Assembly (NCBI RefSeq): GCF_900114705.1
Contig: NZ_FOTW01000019.1
Coordinates: 1 to 64,000, forward strand
DNA: 64,000 nt
Source of the DNA: Rugamonas rubra
GTDB taxonomy: Bacteria > Pseudomonadota > Gammaproteobacteria > Burkholderiales > Burkholderiaceae_D
Direction of reading: 5' to 3'
Below the pieces are notes generated by a model. It made no database searches. It saw nothing but the letters and a program-made list of their open reading frames with translations, and was not told the DNA's origin. This document shows, one piece after another, positions 25,798 through 33,297 of the stretch; the stretch's first letter is position 1; every line of letters starts with the position of its first letter. The translations under genes were made by a program, and so were the position numbers.

Positions 25798-26049
25798 ATG
25801 GCATGGCTAGAGATCAGCGAGGGTCAATCGATATCCTCGATTTGCAACCGGACACAGCGACAACGTCGCGCTCAGCAGTTGTCCAACGGACCGAAGGGGC
25901 CGCCGTCCGCGCCGCCCACGATTCCGCCCATCATCATCACCCCCTTCAGCTACCAGATGCCGGAACCGGCCATCGATCCGCGCGTGACGCCGAGCCGTCC
26001 GCCCATCGTGCCGCCGGCCCGGCCCGCCTTGTCCTGCAAGCGCCGCTGA
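25798..26049 (+). CDS. 83-aa proline-rich protein of unknown function
   Basis: ATG 25798 follows GGAGGG (25788-25793) and a good promoter. The product begins MAWLEISEGQSISSICNRTQ and continues into a proline-rich tail (PPSAPPTIPPIIITPF, PSRPPIVPPARP). It carries no signal peptide. A second frame is also open (ATG 25803), but it lacks the spaced Shine-Dalgarno and gives a less natural composition. The N-terminus differs in codon use from the proline tail. No family is known to me. Confidence 0.5.
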   Translation: MAWLEISEGQSISSICNRTQRQRRAQQLSNGPKGPPSAPPTIPPIIITPFSYQMPEPAIDPRVTPSRPPIVPPARPALSCKRR

Positions 26050-26275
26050 ACCGCTGAAGCAGTCGGCCGCCACCTTGCCGCGCTGTCGGGCGGCGGCCGT
26101 GGCCGGACGCCGCGCCTTCGGCTGCTGTACCGCTGGGCCGCGTTTCCGCTGAGCGCCGCGTTGCCCGCCTCTGGCGCGATATTTGTCGGCCGAATCGCCG
26201 TTAGCCCGTGTTCGCCCGCCCGTAGCGGGCCGCTGGCGTTGGCGCGGCGTTTTTTGCGTCCGGCGGATAGTCGGA

Positions 26276-26304
26276 TTGTTCTGCCAAGGTCGGCCGTTTA
26301 GACT
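26276..26304 (+). promoter_or_regulatory. Probable sigma-70 promoter of the 166-aa gene
   Basis: TTGTTC (26276-26281), 17 bp, TAGACT (26299-26304), with the ATG about 43 bp downstream. The rest of the gap from 26050 shows no other element. Confidence 0.45.
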
Positions 26305-26346
26305 ATCATTCCACCCCCATTCTTTTTTTGACGCGAGCCGCCCGCA

Positions 26347-26847
26347 ATGAGTACCGACGCCCCAGACATGAACGAAGAGCAAGACGACGACGCACCGATC
26401 CAGGAGGCCCGCGTCTGGCAAGGCAACGGTTTCACCGCGCGCGTGATCAAGAACGAGGAGGACGAGGGCTGGGCCGTGGCGATGATCAAGGACGGCGAGC
26501 CGGAGCCGGCGCTGGTCGGCCCCTGGACCATGGGGCGCGACAAAAAGAACCCGAAGCCGCTCGACATCAACGCCTTCAACACCCTGGTCAAGACCGCCAA
26601 CGAGGTGCTGCGCCGCCACGAGCAGCAGCTGCACGCGCAGCTGCACAAGAGCGTCTTCGTCAACACCGACGAGGGCCAGCTCAAGGTCACGCTGGACATC
26701 GTGCCCGACGAGGACGACCCCTACGCCACCCTGACCGCCTTCGACGGCTACAACGAGCAGCTGGCCCAGGTGCGCGTGGCGCCGACCTTCAAGCTCAGCG
26801 TGAGCAGCGCCGGCAGCTGGATCGAGAACGGCTACCGCCGGCCTTGA
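26347..26847 (+). CDS. Conserved acidic protein of unknown function
   Basis: 166 aa, strongly acidic at the N-terminus (MNEEQDDDAPIQE). The body contains GFTARVIKNEEDEGWAVAMI, then GPWTMGRDKKNPKPLD, a helix (AFNTLVKTANEVLRRHEQQ) and a beta-rich C-terminus (LKVTLDIVPDEDDPYATLTAFD). No signal or membrane segment, so cytoplasmic. Codon bias is fully genome-like, which suggests a resident gene and not part of the accessory stretch around it. No family assigned. Confidence 0.72.
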   Translation: MSTDAPDMNEEQDDDAPIQEARVWQGNGFTARVIKNEEDEGWAVAMIKDGEPEPALVGPWTMGRDKKNPKPLDINAFNTLVKTANEVLRRHEQQLHAQLHKSVFVNTDEGQLKVTLDIVPDEDDPYATLTAFDGYNEQLAQVRVAPTFKLSVSSAGSWIENGYRRP

Positions 26848-26894
26848 TCATTGTGAAGTGGAAGATTTGAGGCTGGGCGGCTTGGCGCCATGCG

Positions 26895-27308
26895 TTAAGC
26901 CATCCTGTGGTAATCATGGGGTTTCACAGCAATCGGCGTTTCAGTCGCTGTCAGGCCAAGTCGATGCAGTAGCGGCCGTAAATTGCGCATTTCGGACTCG
27001 GTGAAACGGCCAAGTTCGATATCTGATTGCGCTATTGCCTTGTGCAACAGCGTTGAAATCGGCACGTTTCTTAGCGCTGGGAACGATGCTTGAATCTCAG
27101 ACATTTGCTGGGTAGAAGGCCGAGATATCCAACGCCCGACAATTCGACATACCGGCTCAAGATTGACGGGCAACTGCGGCTCATTCGCCGGATCGAAGAC
27201 ATGGACAGTTTCTTCCTGTCCACAGGATTCGCAACGCCATGTTTCTAAAGTGCCAAGTCGCTCGACGACGGACCAGGTCTCAGAAGCGCATTTTTCACAT
27301 TTCCCCAT
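26895..27308 (-). CDS. Zinc-ribbon protein, probable immunity partner of the upstream toxin-like gene
   Basis: 137 aa. The N-terminus is a zinc ribbon with C4-x2-C7 and C26-x2-C29 (MGKCEKC, RCESCGQ), followed by an alpha-helical domain (LRNVPISTLLHKAIAQSD, ESEMRNLRPLLHRLGL). I chose ATG 27308, which has GGAGG five bases upstream; two in-frame ATGs at 27323 and 27320 overlap the stop of the upstream gene and could also be used. Position directly after a toxin-like metallopeptidase, low GC and small size fit an immunity protein, but that is inference from context. Confidence 0.6.
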   Translation of the reverse strand: MGKCEKCASETWSVVERLGTLETWRCESCGQEETVHVFDPANEPQLPVNLEPVCRIVGRWISRPSTQQMSEIQASFPALRNVPISTLLHKAIAQSDIELGRFTESEMRNLRPLLHRLGLTATETPIAVKPHDYHRMA

Positions 27309-27319
27309 TTTCCCCTCCA

Positions 27320-27841
27320 TCATTCATACGGCCCTTTCGGCCCAATAGGAAGATGCCGATAGACCGGATGATTGCCCAACAACTCATATAGCTTCGGATC
27401 ACGCAAGCAATTTGTCCAGTGGCCCCAATCTACCGCTCCTTGTGCACGGAACGCGTCAAACTCATGTCCAAGGTTGTAATTGGTGCGCCTCACCTTTTGC
27501 ATGAAGTGCATCATCTCGTGAGTAGCATAGCCGGCCGCCTGCTGCGGTGTTGAGAATGCACTCGTATAAACAATGATTTCCTTCGAGTCGAAGCGATATA
27601 CGCCACCGAGGCCGCGACCGGATGGATCATGTGTCCGTAGATACACGGCCAGCCTACCCTGGCTAATGAGCTTCGCTGTCGCCAACGATTCCCGGGTGGC
27701 AGCAAGCCGCAGGGCGCGCAGCAACGATGCCTTTGAAACATCAGGCGATTCGGCCGCAGAGCGGCCACGATGAGTCGCGCCGGCTTTGATGCTATCGCTC
27801 CACGGCGGTGAATATTTCAGCCGCCATCGAGATGGTAGCAC
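27320..27841 (-). CDS. Zincin-type metallopeptidase domain, orphan polymorphic-toxin-like
   Basis: Up to 173 aa from a GTG at 27841. The C-terminal part has a zinc-peptidase motif H108-E-M-M-H112 (YATHEMMHFMQ) and, 15 residues on, E127 in HEFDAFRAQ, the layout of zincin toxins at the ends of Rhs-type proteins. The last 40 residues (GHWTNCLRDPKLYELL) are toxin-tip-like. There is no signal, delivery domain or Rhs repeat, so it is either a cytoplasmic enzyme or a cast-off toxin tip. The true start is uncertain: a 49-codon frame with a better Shine-Dalgarno overlaps its 5' end in another frame. GC is lower than in the flanks. Confidence 0.58.
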   Translation of the reverse strand: MLPSRWRLKYSPPWSDSIKAGATHRGRSAAESPDVSKASLLRALRLAATRESLATAKLISQGRLAVYLRTHDPSGRGLGGVYRFDSKEIIVYTSAFSTPQQAAGYATHEMMHFMQKVRRTNYNLGHEFDAFRAQGAVDWGHWTNCLRDPKLYELLGNHPVYRHLPIGPKGPYE

Positions 27842-27941
27842 CTCCGATTAGAACCGTCGCCGGCCGCCCAAGTTCTGCGGGGCGAATGGCGTCGCGCTGA
27901 TTGCTCGCGAGAACAATGGCAGCGCTATAGAGCGGATGCAT
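27792..27941 (-). CDS. 49-aa open frame overlapping the 5' end of the toxin-like gene
   Basis: ATG 27941 has a strong Shine-Dalgarno (GGGGGAG) and gives MHPLYSAAIVLASNQRDAI, ending SMAAEIFTAVER at 27792, out of frame with the toxin-like gene that runs through the same DNA. It may be the original N-terminus of that gene, separated by a one-base frameshift, or a short coupled leader gene. The toxin-like frame itself has no good Shine-Dalgarno except GGAG directly at its GTG. Confidence 0.35.
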   Translation of the reverse strand: MHPLYSAAIVLASNQRDAIRPAELGRPATVLIGGATISMAAEIFTAVER

Positions 27942-28102
27942 TCTGGATACTCCCCCTAACCGTGTGTCAGAGCTGAACTTTAGCGAGCACCCACTATAGG
28001 GTGTTGCGCGAGCACAAAAAAATTTGCCGCAACTTGCCGCCGCAGACCCCGCGCGAACTGATAGTATTTCCTGTATGCATTAGTCCAAACTAGGAAGAAC
28101 CG

Positions 28103-30079
28103 ATGGAAAGTCGTCTTAAGCGCCTCGAGGCCGTTCAGACCATGCTGCTGGAGATCGGGCAGAAGTCGAGCAGTTGTACCGAAATCTCCGAATTCCTGCA
28201 GGCCGTGCACGCGGCGCTGGGGCGCATCATGTACGCGGCCAACTTCTATGTCGCGCTCAGCGAGCAGAGCGCCGACAACACGGTGCGCTTCGTCTACTTC
28301 GTCGACGAGCACGACGCCGCGCCCGACCCGGACGAGCTGGTGCAACTGGCCTCGCCGGAGGATTCGCCGACCGCCTGGGTGATCCTCAACCGGCAACGCC
28401 TGGTGATGACGGCGGCCGAGCACATCTCCAAAAAGGAGGACGGCAACGCCTTCGGCGTCGGCACCGTGGCCGAGCACTGGCTGGGCTGCCCGCTGCTCGA
28501 CCAGAACCACCAGGCGCTGGGCGCCATCGTCATCCAAAGCTACGACAAGCAGCACACCTTCAACGCGGAGGACCAGGCGCTGTTCGCGCTGATCGCCAAC
28601 CACGTCTCCGGCGCGCTGCAGGGCCTGCAAAGCATGGACCGGCTGGAACGCGCCGTGCAGGAGCGCACCGCGCTGCTGGCCCACGAGGTGGCCGAGCGGC
28701 GCCGCGCCGAGACCATCCAGCGCGCGCTGTACGAGCTGGCCAACCTGTCGGCCTCCGTCTCCGACCGCGCCACCCTGTACTCGCGGCTGCACCAGATCAT
28801 CAGCGAGCTGGTCTCGGCGAAGAACTTCCTCATCGCGCTGTACCATCCGGACACGCAGGAACTGAGCATCCCCTATTTCGTCGACGAGAAGGACGACGTG
28901 GCGCCGGTCAAGCGCTTCGAATACGGCGTCGGCATGAGCTCCTACGTGCTGGCGCGCAAACAGGCCTGCCTGCTCGACGCCGCCAGTTTCAACGCCCTGG
29001 TGGCCGGCGGCGAGATGCGCGAGCCGCTGGGCGACGTCAACATCGCCAGCTGGATGGGCGCGCCGATGCTGCTGGGCGACCGCGTCTACGGCGTCATCAT
29101 CGTGCAGAGCTACGACCCGGCGGTGCTGTACAGCCAGGCCGACCTGGAGATCCTCGCCTTCATGGCCAGCCACGTCGCCGTGGCCATCGCCCGCATGCAG
29201 GCCGACCGCGCCATCCGCCAGGCCAAGACTGAGTTGGAGGAACAGAACGCGGCGCTCAACTCGGCGCTGACGGCGCTGCAGGAGGCGCAGTCCGAGCTGG
29301 TGCGGCAGGAGAAGCTGGCCTCGCTGGGCCGCCTGGTGGCCGGCGTGGCGCACGAGATCAACACGCCGCTGGGCATCTGCGTCACCGCCACCAGCCACCT
29401 GGTGCAGGAGCTCAAGCTGACCAAGGAGGACATGGCGGCCGGCGAGTTGAACGAGGACGGCCTGAACCAGTTCTTCGACATCGTCGACCAGACCCTGCGC
29501 ATCATGACCACCAACACGCAGCGCGCGGCGGCGTTGGTGCGCAGTTTCAAGCAGGTGGCGGTGGACCAGTCGTCGGACGACATCCGCAGCTTCAACCTGC
29601 GCAAATACGTCGACGAGGTGCTGCTGTCGCTGCAGCCGAAGTTGAAGGGCAAGCCGATCGTGGTGGAGATCGACTGCGAGGCCGACATCCAGATGGACAG
29701 CTTCCCCGGCGCCGTCTCGCAGATCCTCACCAACATGGTGATGAACTCGCTGACGCACGGCTTCGAGGAGGGCGAGGGCGGCAAGATCAAGATCAGCGGC
29801 CACCTCGACGGCGACCAGGTGCAGTTCGACTACAGCGACGACGGCGCCGGCATGGACAGTTCCACGCTGGGCCAGTTGTTCGACCCCTTCTTCACCACCA
29901 AGCGCGGCTCCGGCGGCAGCGGCCTGGGCGCGCACATCCTCTACAACCTGGCCACCGGACCGCTGGCCGGCACCATCAAGGTGGTCAGCGCGCCGGGCAT
30001 GGGGCTGCACTACAAGCTGCGCTTCCCGCGCACCCGGCGTTCGCCCAAGGCGACAGCCGCGATTGCCAACGACGCTTGA
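28103..30079 (+). CDS. Sensor histidine kinase with two GAF domains
   Basis: 658 aa, cytoplasmic (no membrane helices). GAF 1 about residues 15-175, GAF 2 about 215-370, a coiled coil (about 375-410, with NAALNSALTALQEAQSELV), then the phosphoacceptor domain with the H-box GVAHEINTPLG and the ATPase domain with the N-box (TNMVMNSLTHGF) and G-boxes (DDGAGMDSS, GSGGSGLG). The two GAF domains are related to each other (SYDKQHTFNAEDQALFALIANHV against SYDPAVLYSQADLEILAFMASHV). It should autophosphorylate on the H-box histidine in response to a soluble ligand. No response regulator is nearby, so the partner is unknown. Confidence 0.9.
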   Translation: MESRLKRLEAVQTMLLEIGQKSSSCTEISEFLQAVHAALGRIMYAANFYVALSEQSADNTVRFVYFVDEHDAAPDPDELVQLASPEDSPTAWVILNRQRLVMTAAEHISKKEDGNAFGVGTVAEHWLGCPLLDQNHQALGAIVIQSYDKQHTFNAEDQALFALIANHVSGALQGLQSMDRLERAVQERTALLAHEVAERRRAETIQRALYELANLSASVSDRATLYSRLHQIISELVSAKNFLIALYHPDTQELSIPYFVDEKDDVAPVKRFEYGVGMSSYVLARKQACLLDAASFNALVAGGEMREPLGDVNIASWMGAPMLLGDRVYGVIIVQSYDPAVLYSQADLEILAFMASHVAVAIARMQADRAIRQAKTELEEQNAALNSALTALQEAQSELVRQEKLASLGRLVAGVAHEINTPLGICVTATSHLVQELKLTKEDMAAGELNEDGLNQFFDIVDQTLRIMTTNTQRAAALVRSFKQVAVDQSSDDIRSFNLRKYVDEVLLSLQPKLKGKPIVVEIDCEADIQMDSFPGAVSQILTNMVMNSLTHGFEEGEGGKIKISGHLDGDQVQFDYSDDGAGMDSSTLGQLFDPFFTTKRGSGGSGLGAHILYNLATGPLAGTIKVVSAPGMGLHYKLRFPRTRRSPKATAAIANDA

Positions 30080-30080
30080 G

Positions 30081-30156
30081 CGTTGGCCCCGCACCCCGGC
30101 CAGCGGGGTCAGACCCCGCAGGGGTCTGACCCCCATCAGCCGCATTGCGGGGTAGG
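30081..30156. repeat. Dispersed intergenic repeat, copy 1
   Basis: Core 30105-30133: GGGGTCAGACCCC, 3 bp, GGGGTCTGACCCC. The two halves are complementary and each is itself nearly palindromic. Flanks CCCCGCACCCCGGCCA and GCCGCATTGCGGGGTAG are shared with copy 3. It lies between the convergent kinase and dehydrogenase genes and could act as a bidirectional terminator-like hairpin. Confidence 0.8.
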
Positions 30157-30183
30157 GCGCCGATCAGCCGATAGCCAAACCGC

Positions 30184-31209
30184 TCAGCCGAAGTCGACCG
30201 GGCGCCGCTCGCGCATCGCCTGGGTCATCGCCAGGCCGATGCGGGTGGCCTCGGTGGCGTCGCCCAGGCTGAGCGACAGCTCGCCCTTGCCCAGCGTGGC
30301 GTCGACGAACTCCTGCGCCTCGAGCAGGAAGGCGTCGGCGAAGCGGCTGTAGAAGTCCGGCGTGCACTCGTGGCGTATGCCCTTGTTGTCGGAGATCTCG
30401 ACCCGGTGCAGCCGCGCGCCGGCGCCGATGGTCAGCCGGCCGTGGGCGCCGAACACCTCGGTCAAGGTCTCGTGGCCGTGCGCCATGGTGCGCGAGGCCA
30501 TGAAGCTGGCCATGCTGCCGTCGGTGAACTCCAAGGTGGCCAGGCCGTTGTCGACGTCGTCGAACTCGCGCAGGCCCTGGTGGATCACGTTGGTGCCGAT
30601 GGCGTAGACGCGCTTGGGCTGCGGATTGCCTAGCAACCAGCGCACCAGGTCGATGTCGTGCACGCTGCAGTCGAGGAAGATGCCGCCGCTGGTGGCGGCG
30701 AAGCGCACGAAGAAGCCGCCCGGGTCGTTCTGGTCCATGGTCTGCGAGCGGATCAGATAGGGCTTGCCGATCAGGCCCTCGCGGATCTTGGCGGCGGCGT
30801 CGCGGTAGCTGGCGTCGAAGCGGCGCACGAAGCCGATCATCACCTTCAGATGCGGATGGCGGCGCGCCTCGGCCTCGACCTTCAGGCAGTCCTCCAAGTC
30901 GAGCGACAGCGGCTTTTCGCAGAACACGTGCTTGCCGGCCTGTAGCGCCTGGATGATCTGCTGCGCGTGCAGCGCCGTCGGCGTGACCAGGAACACCGCG
31001 TCCAGGCCGGGATGGGCCAGCAGGGCGGCGTAGTCGGCGTAGCAGTGCTGCGCGCCCAGCGTGGCGCGGGCCCAGTCGAGTTCCTTCTCGACCGGGCTGC
31101 ACACCGCCACCAGCTTCGCGTTGGGCACGCGGTGCGCCAGGTTCTCGGCGTGGCGCTGGCCCAGGCGGCCCAGGCCGACCACGCCGATGTTCAGAGTTGC
31201 GGATGTCAT
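30184..31209 (-). CDS. Gfo/Idh/MocA oxidoreductase, inositol dehydrogenase-like
   Basis: 341 aa. NAD(P)-binding Rossmann fold with GVVGLGRLGQRHAEN near the N-terminus, the family motif CEKPLSLD (about 97-100) and the substrate-side residues GGIFLDCSVHDIDLVRW, in which the aspartate and histidine are catalytic in inositol dehydrogenases. It lies 10 bp after iolG in the same minus-strand operon. A second dehydrogenase in iol loci usually handles scyllo-inositol, D-chiro-inositol or a methylated inositol; which one cannot be told here. Confidence 0.87.
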   Translation of the reverse strand: MTSATLNIGVVGLGRLGQRHAENLAHRVPNAKLVAVCSPVEKELDWARATLGAQHCYADYAALLAHPGLDAVFLVTPTALHAQQIIQALQAGKHVFCEKPLSLDLEDCLKVEAEARRHPHLKVMIGFVRRFDASYRDAAAKIREGLIGKPYLIRSQTMDQNDPGGFFVRFAATSGGIFLDCSVHDIDLVRWLLGNPQPKRVYAIGTNVIHQGLREFDDVDNGLATLEFTDGSMASFMASRTMAHGHETLTEVFGAHGRLTIGAGARLHRVEISDNKGIRHECTPDFYSRFADAFLLEAQEFVDATLGKGELSLSLGDATEATRIGLAMTQAMRERRPVDFG

Positions 31210-31219
31210 GGTCGGCTCC

Positions 31220-32209
31220 TTACAGCATGACGATGCGGTTTTCGCGCCACGAGGTGGTCGCCGCCTCGGCCAGCTCCAGCGCCTTCAGACCGTCCTGCAC
31301 CGTGGTGCGCGGCGGCGTGCCGTTGATCATGGCGTCGAAGAAGTGGGCGATCTCGTCGGCGTAGGCGGCGCGGTAGCGTTCGAGGAAGAAGTTCTCCGGC
31401 TTGTCGCAGCTGACGCTGTGCGCCGTGTGCGACACCACCTCGGTCGGCTTGTGGTTGCCGGCCTGGAGCATGCCCTCGCTGCCGAGGATCTCGAAGCGCT
31501 GGTCGTAGCCGTAGGCGGCGCGGCGGCTGGCGTTGATCTGGCACAGCCGGCCGCGCTTGGTGCGGATGGTCACCACCGCCGAGTCGAGGTCGCCGGCCTC
31601 GCCGATGGCCGGGTCGACCAGGCAGCTGCCGGTGGCGTAGACGCTGACCGCCTCGTCGTCCAAGATCCAGCGGAAGATGTCGAAGTCGTGGATCAGCATG
31701 TCCTTGAAGATGCCACCGGAGACCTTGATGTAGCTGACCGGCGGCGCGCCGGGGTCGCGGCTGGTCACGGTGAGCACCTCGGGCACGCCGATCTCGCCGG
31801 CCTGCAGGCGCGCCTTGACGGCGGCGAAGGTCGGGTCGAAGCGGCGCTGGAAGCCGATCATGCACAGCACGCCGGCGCTGGCCACGGCGGCGGCGGCGGC
31901 GCGGGCGCGCTCCAAGGTCAGGTCGACCGGCTTCTCGCAGAAGATCGCCTTGCCGGCGGCGGCGGCGCGCAGGATCAGGTCGGAGTGGGTGTCGGTGCTG
32001 GAGGCGATCAGCACCGCCTTGACGGCCGGGTCGGCCAGCGCCTGTTCGACACTGGCCACCGCCGCGCCGTGCTGCTGCGCCAGCGCCTGCGCCGACTCGG
32101 CGTGGACGTCGGCCACATACTTCAAACGCACGCCGGGTTGGCGCGCCAGGTTTGCTGCGTGAATTTTGCCGATCCGACCGGCGCCGAACAATGCTGCCTC
32201 AATCATCAT
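31220..32209 (-). CDS. iolG: Inositol 2-dehydrogenase
   Basis: 329 aa. Rossmann motif ALFGAGRIGKIHAAN, the CEKPVDLTLE segment, and GGIFKDMLIHDFDIFRW with K, D and H positions of the inositol dehydrogenase active site (K97-D172-H176 type in B. subtilis IolG). The overall sequence, for instance IGFQRRFDP and TSRDPGAPPVSYIKVSGG, is IolG-like. It oxidises myo-inositol to 2-keto-myo-inositol (inosose) with NAD+, the substrate of IolE encoded on the other strand of this locus. Its start overlaps the end of the regulator gene by 11 bp. Confidence 0.92.
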   Translation of the reverse strand: MMIEAALFGAGRIGKIHAANLARQPGVRLKYVADVHAESAQALAQQHGAAVASVEQALADPAVKAVLIASSTDTHSDLILRAAAAGKAIFCEKPVDLTLERARAAAAAVASAGVLCMIGFQRRFDPTFAAVKARLQAGEIGVPEVLTVTSRDPGAPPVSYIKVSGGIFKDMLIHDFDIFRWILDDEAVSVYATGSCLVDPAIGEAGDLDSAVVTIRTKRGRLCQINASRRAAYGYDQRFEILGSEGMLQAGNHKPTEVVSHTAHSVSCDKPENFFLERYRAAYADEIAHFFDAMINGTPPRTTVQDGLKALELAEAATTSWRENRIVML

Positions 32210-33089
32210 ATCCTCCAGGGTCTTGGGTTTCTTCTATGTCCAACTCGAGTTTGTAGGCCAGCGCGATGAACAGCGCCTGGCACAGGCAAAGGGTGCTGGT
32301 GAGCGAGCGGAAGGCGAACGCGCTGCCCTCGGTCACGGTTAAACAGGCGTCGGCGATGCGCGCCAGCGGCGACAGCTTGCTGTCGGTGATGACCAGCAGC
32401 TTGGCGCGCTGGTGGTGGCCGACGCGGGCGCAGTACAGCGTCTCTTTTCCATACGGCGCGAAGCTGATGGCGATCACCACGTCGCGCTCGCGCACGCTGC
32501 GGATCTGCTGGCGGTACATGCCGCCCATGCCGGACACCAGGTGCACGCGCTTGTTGGTGTTCTGCAGCGCGTAGGCGATGTAGGAGGCCACCGGGAAGGC
32601 GCGCCGCACGCCGACCACGTAGATGTTGTCGGCCTTCTGCAACAGGCTCACGGCGGCCTCCAGCTGCTCGTCGTCCAGGCCTTCGCTTAGCTCGCCGAGG
32701 CCGCTGCGGCTGGCATCGATGAATTCGCGGGTCAGTTCGCCGACATTCGGCTGGTCGTCGCGCGAGGCGATCAGCTTGCGGATGCGCTGCTGGTAGTTGG
32801 GCGCGGCGTTGGCCTGCTCGGTGTAGGCGAGGCGGAACACGTCCTGCATCTCGCTGAAGCCGGTGTAGCCGAAGCGCTGGGCGAAGCGCACGATGGCCGA
32901 CGGCTGCACGTCGCAGGCGGCGGCGATGTCGCTGATCTTCTCCAACATCAGGCTGGCCTTGTGCAGCTCCACATACTTGGCGATGACCTTCAACTGGCGC
33001 GACAGCGACTCGTACTCGTCGGCGATCTGTTGCATCAGTTGTTCCACCGGGGCGGTGGCCGCCACTTTGTTTTCGGTTGGTTCCGTCAT
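32199..33089 (-). CDS. RpiR/MurR-family regulator of the inositol locus
   Basis: 296 aa. An RpiR-type HTH (about 20-95, with DIAAACDVQPSAIVRFAQRFGYTGFSEMQ) and a SIS sugar-phosphate-binding domain (about 130-270, with YVVGVRRAFPVASYIAY and VIAISFAPYGKETL). In inositol loci of beta- and alphaproteobacteria RpiR proteins (IolR) repress until a phosphorylated intermediate such as DKGP binds; that effector is assumed here. The gene starts with GGAGTGA before ATG 33089, leads the minus-strand operon with iolG, and is divergent from the transporter. It probably binds the palindrome in its own promoter. Confidence 0.9.
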   Translation of the reverse strand: MTEPTENKVAATAPVEQLMQQIADEYESLSRQLKVIAKYVELHKASLMLEKISDIAAACDVQPSAIVRFAQRFGYTGFSEMQDVFRLAYTEQANAAPNYQQRIRKLIASRDDQPNVGELTREFIDASRSGLGELSEGLDDEQLEAAVSLLQKADNIYVVGVRRAFPVASYIAYALQNTNKRVHLVSGMGGMYRQQIRSVRERDVVIAISFAPYGKETLYCARVGHHQRAKLLVITDSKLSPLARIADACLTVTEGSAFAFRSLTSTLCLCQALFIALAYKLELDIEETQDPGGYDD

Positions 33090-33116
33090 TGCTCACTCCT
33101 TGTTTCAATGAGGCCA

Positions 33117-33145
33117 ATTATAGGAGCCTCGGCGGAAAATAGAAA
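33117..33145 (-). promoter_or_regulatory. Promoter of the RpiR-iolG operon
   Basis: On the minus strand TTTCTA (33140-33145), 17 bp, then perfect TATAAT (33117-33122), about 28 bp before the regulator start. The -35 lies inside the palindrome at 33137-33158, so a protein bound there would block RNA polymerase. Confidence 0.7.
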
Positions 33146-33158
33146 CACATTTCTATTT
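33137..33158. promoter_or_regulatory. Perfect palindrome, probable operator of the inositol regulator
   Basis: AAATAGAAA and TTTCTATTT are perfect 9-bp arms around CACA. A second, looser inverted repeat, TTTCAA-N6-TTGAAA, follows at 33156-33173. GAAA-N4-TTTC is the kind of site RpiR-family proteins use. It sits between the regulator and the transporter genes and covers the regulator's -35. Confidence 0.65.
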
Positions 33159-33179
33159 CAAAAAAAATTGAAAAAGAAA

Positions 33180-33208
33180 TTGCGTTTACCTTGTTGTTGT
33201 TCTAAGCT
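33180..33208 (+). promoter_or_regulatory. Possible promoter of the inositol transporter operon
   Basis: TTGCGT (33180-33185), 17 bp, TAAGCT (33203-33208), about 90 bp before the binding-protein start and just beyond the second inverted repeat. The -10 is weak. Confidence 0.35.
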
Positions 33209-33297
33209 TGATCTCAATGCGTGGCGAGTGGAGTGACGCCGCATTGACTGAGCAGTGATCTGAATGCAATCCAAAAAACTAAAACGGAGACAACATC

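Noticed and set aside
25803-26057. Alternative frame over the 83-aa proline-rich gene
   Set aside because: Its ATG is not properly spaced from the Shine-Dalgarno, and the product has a less natural composition than the frame from 25798.
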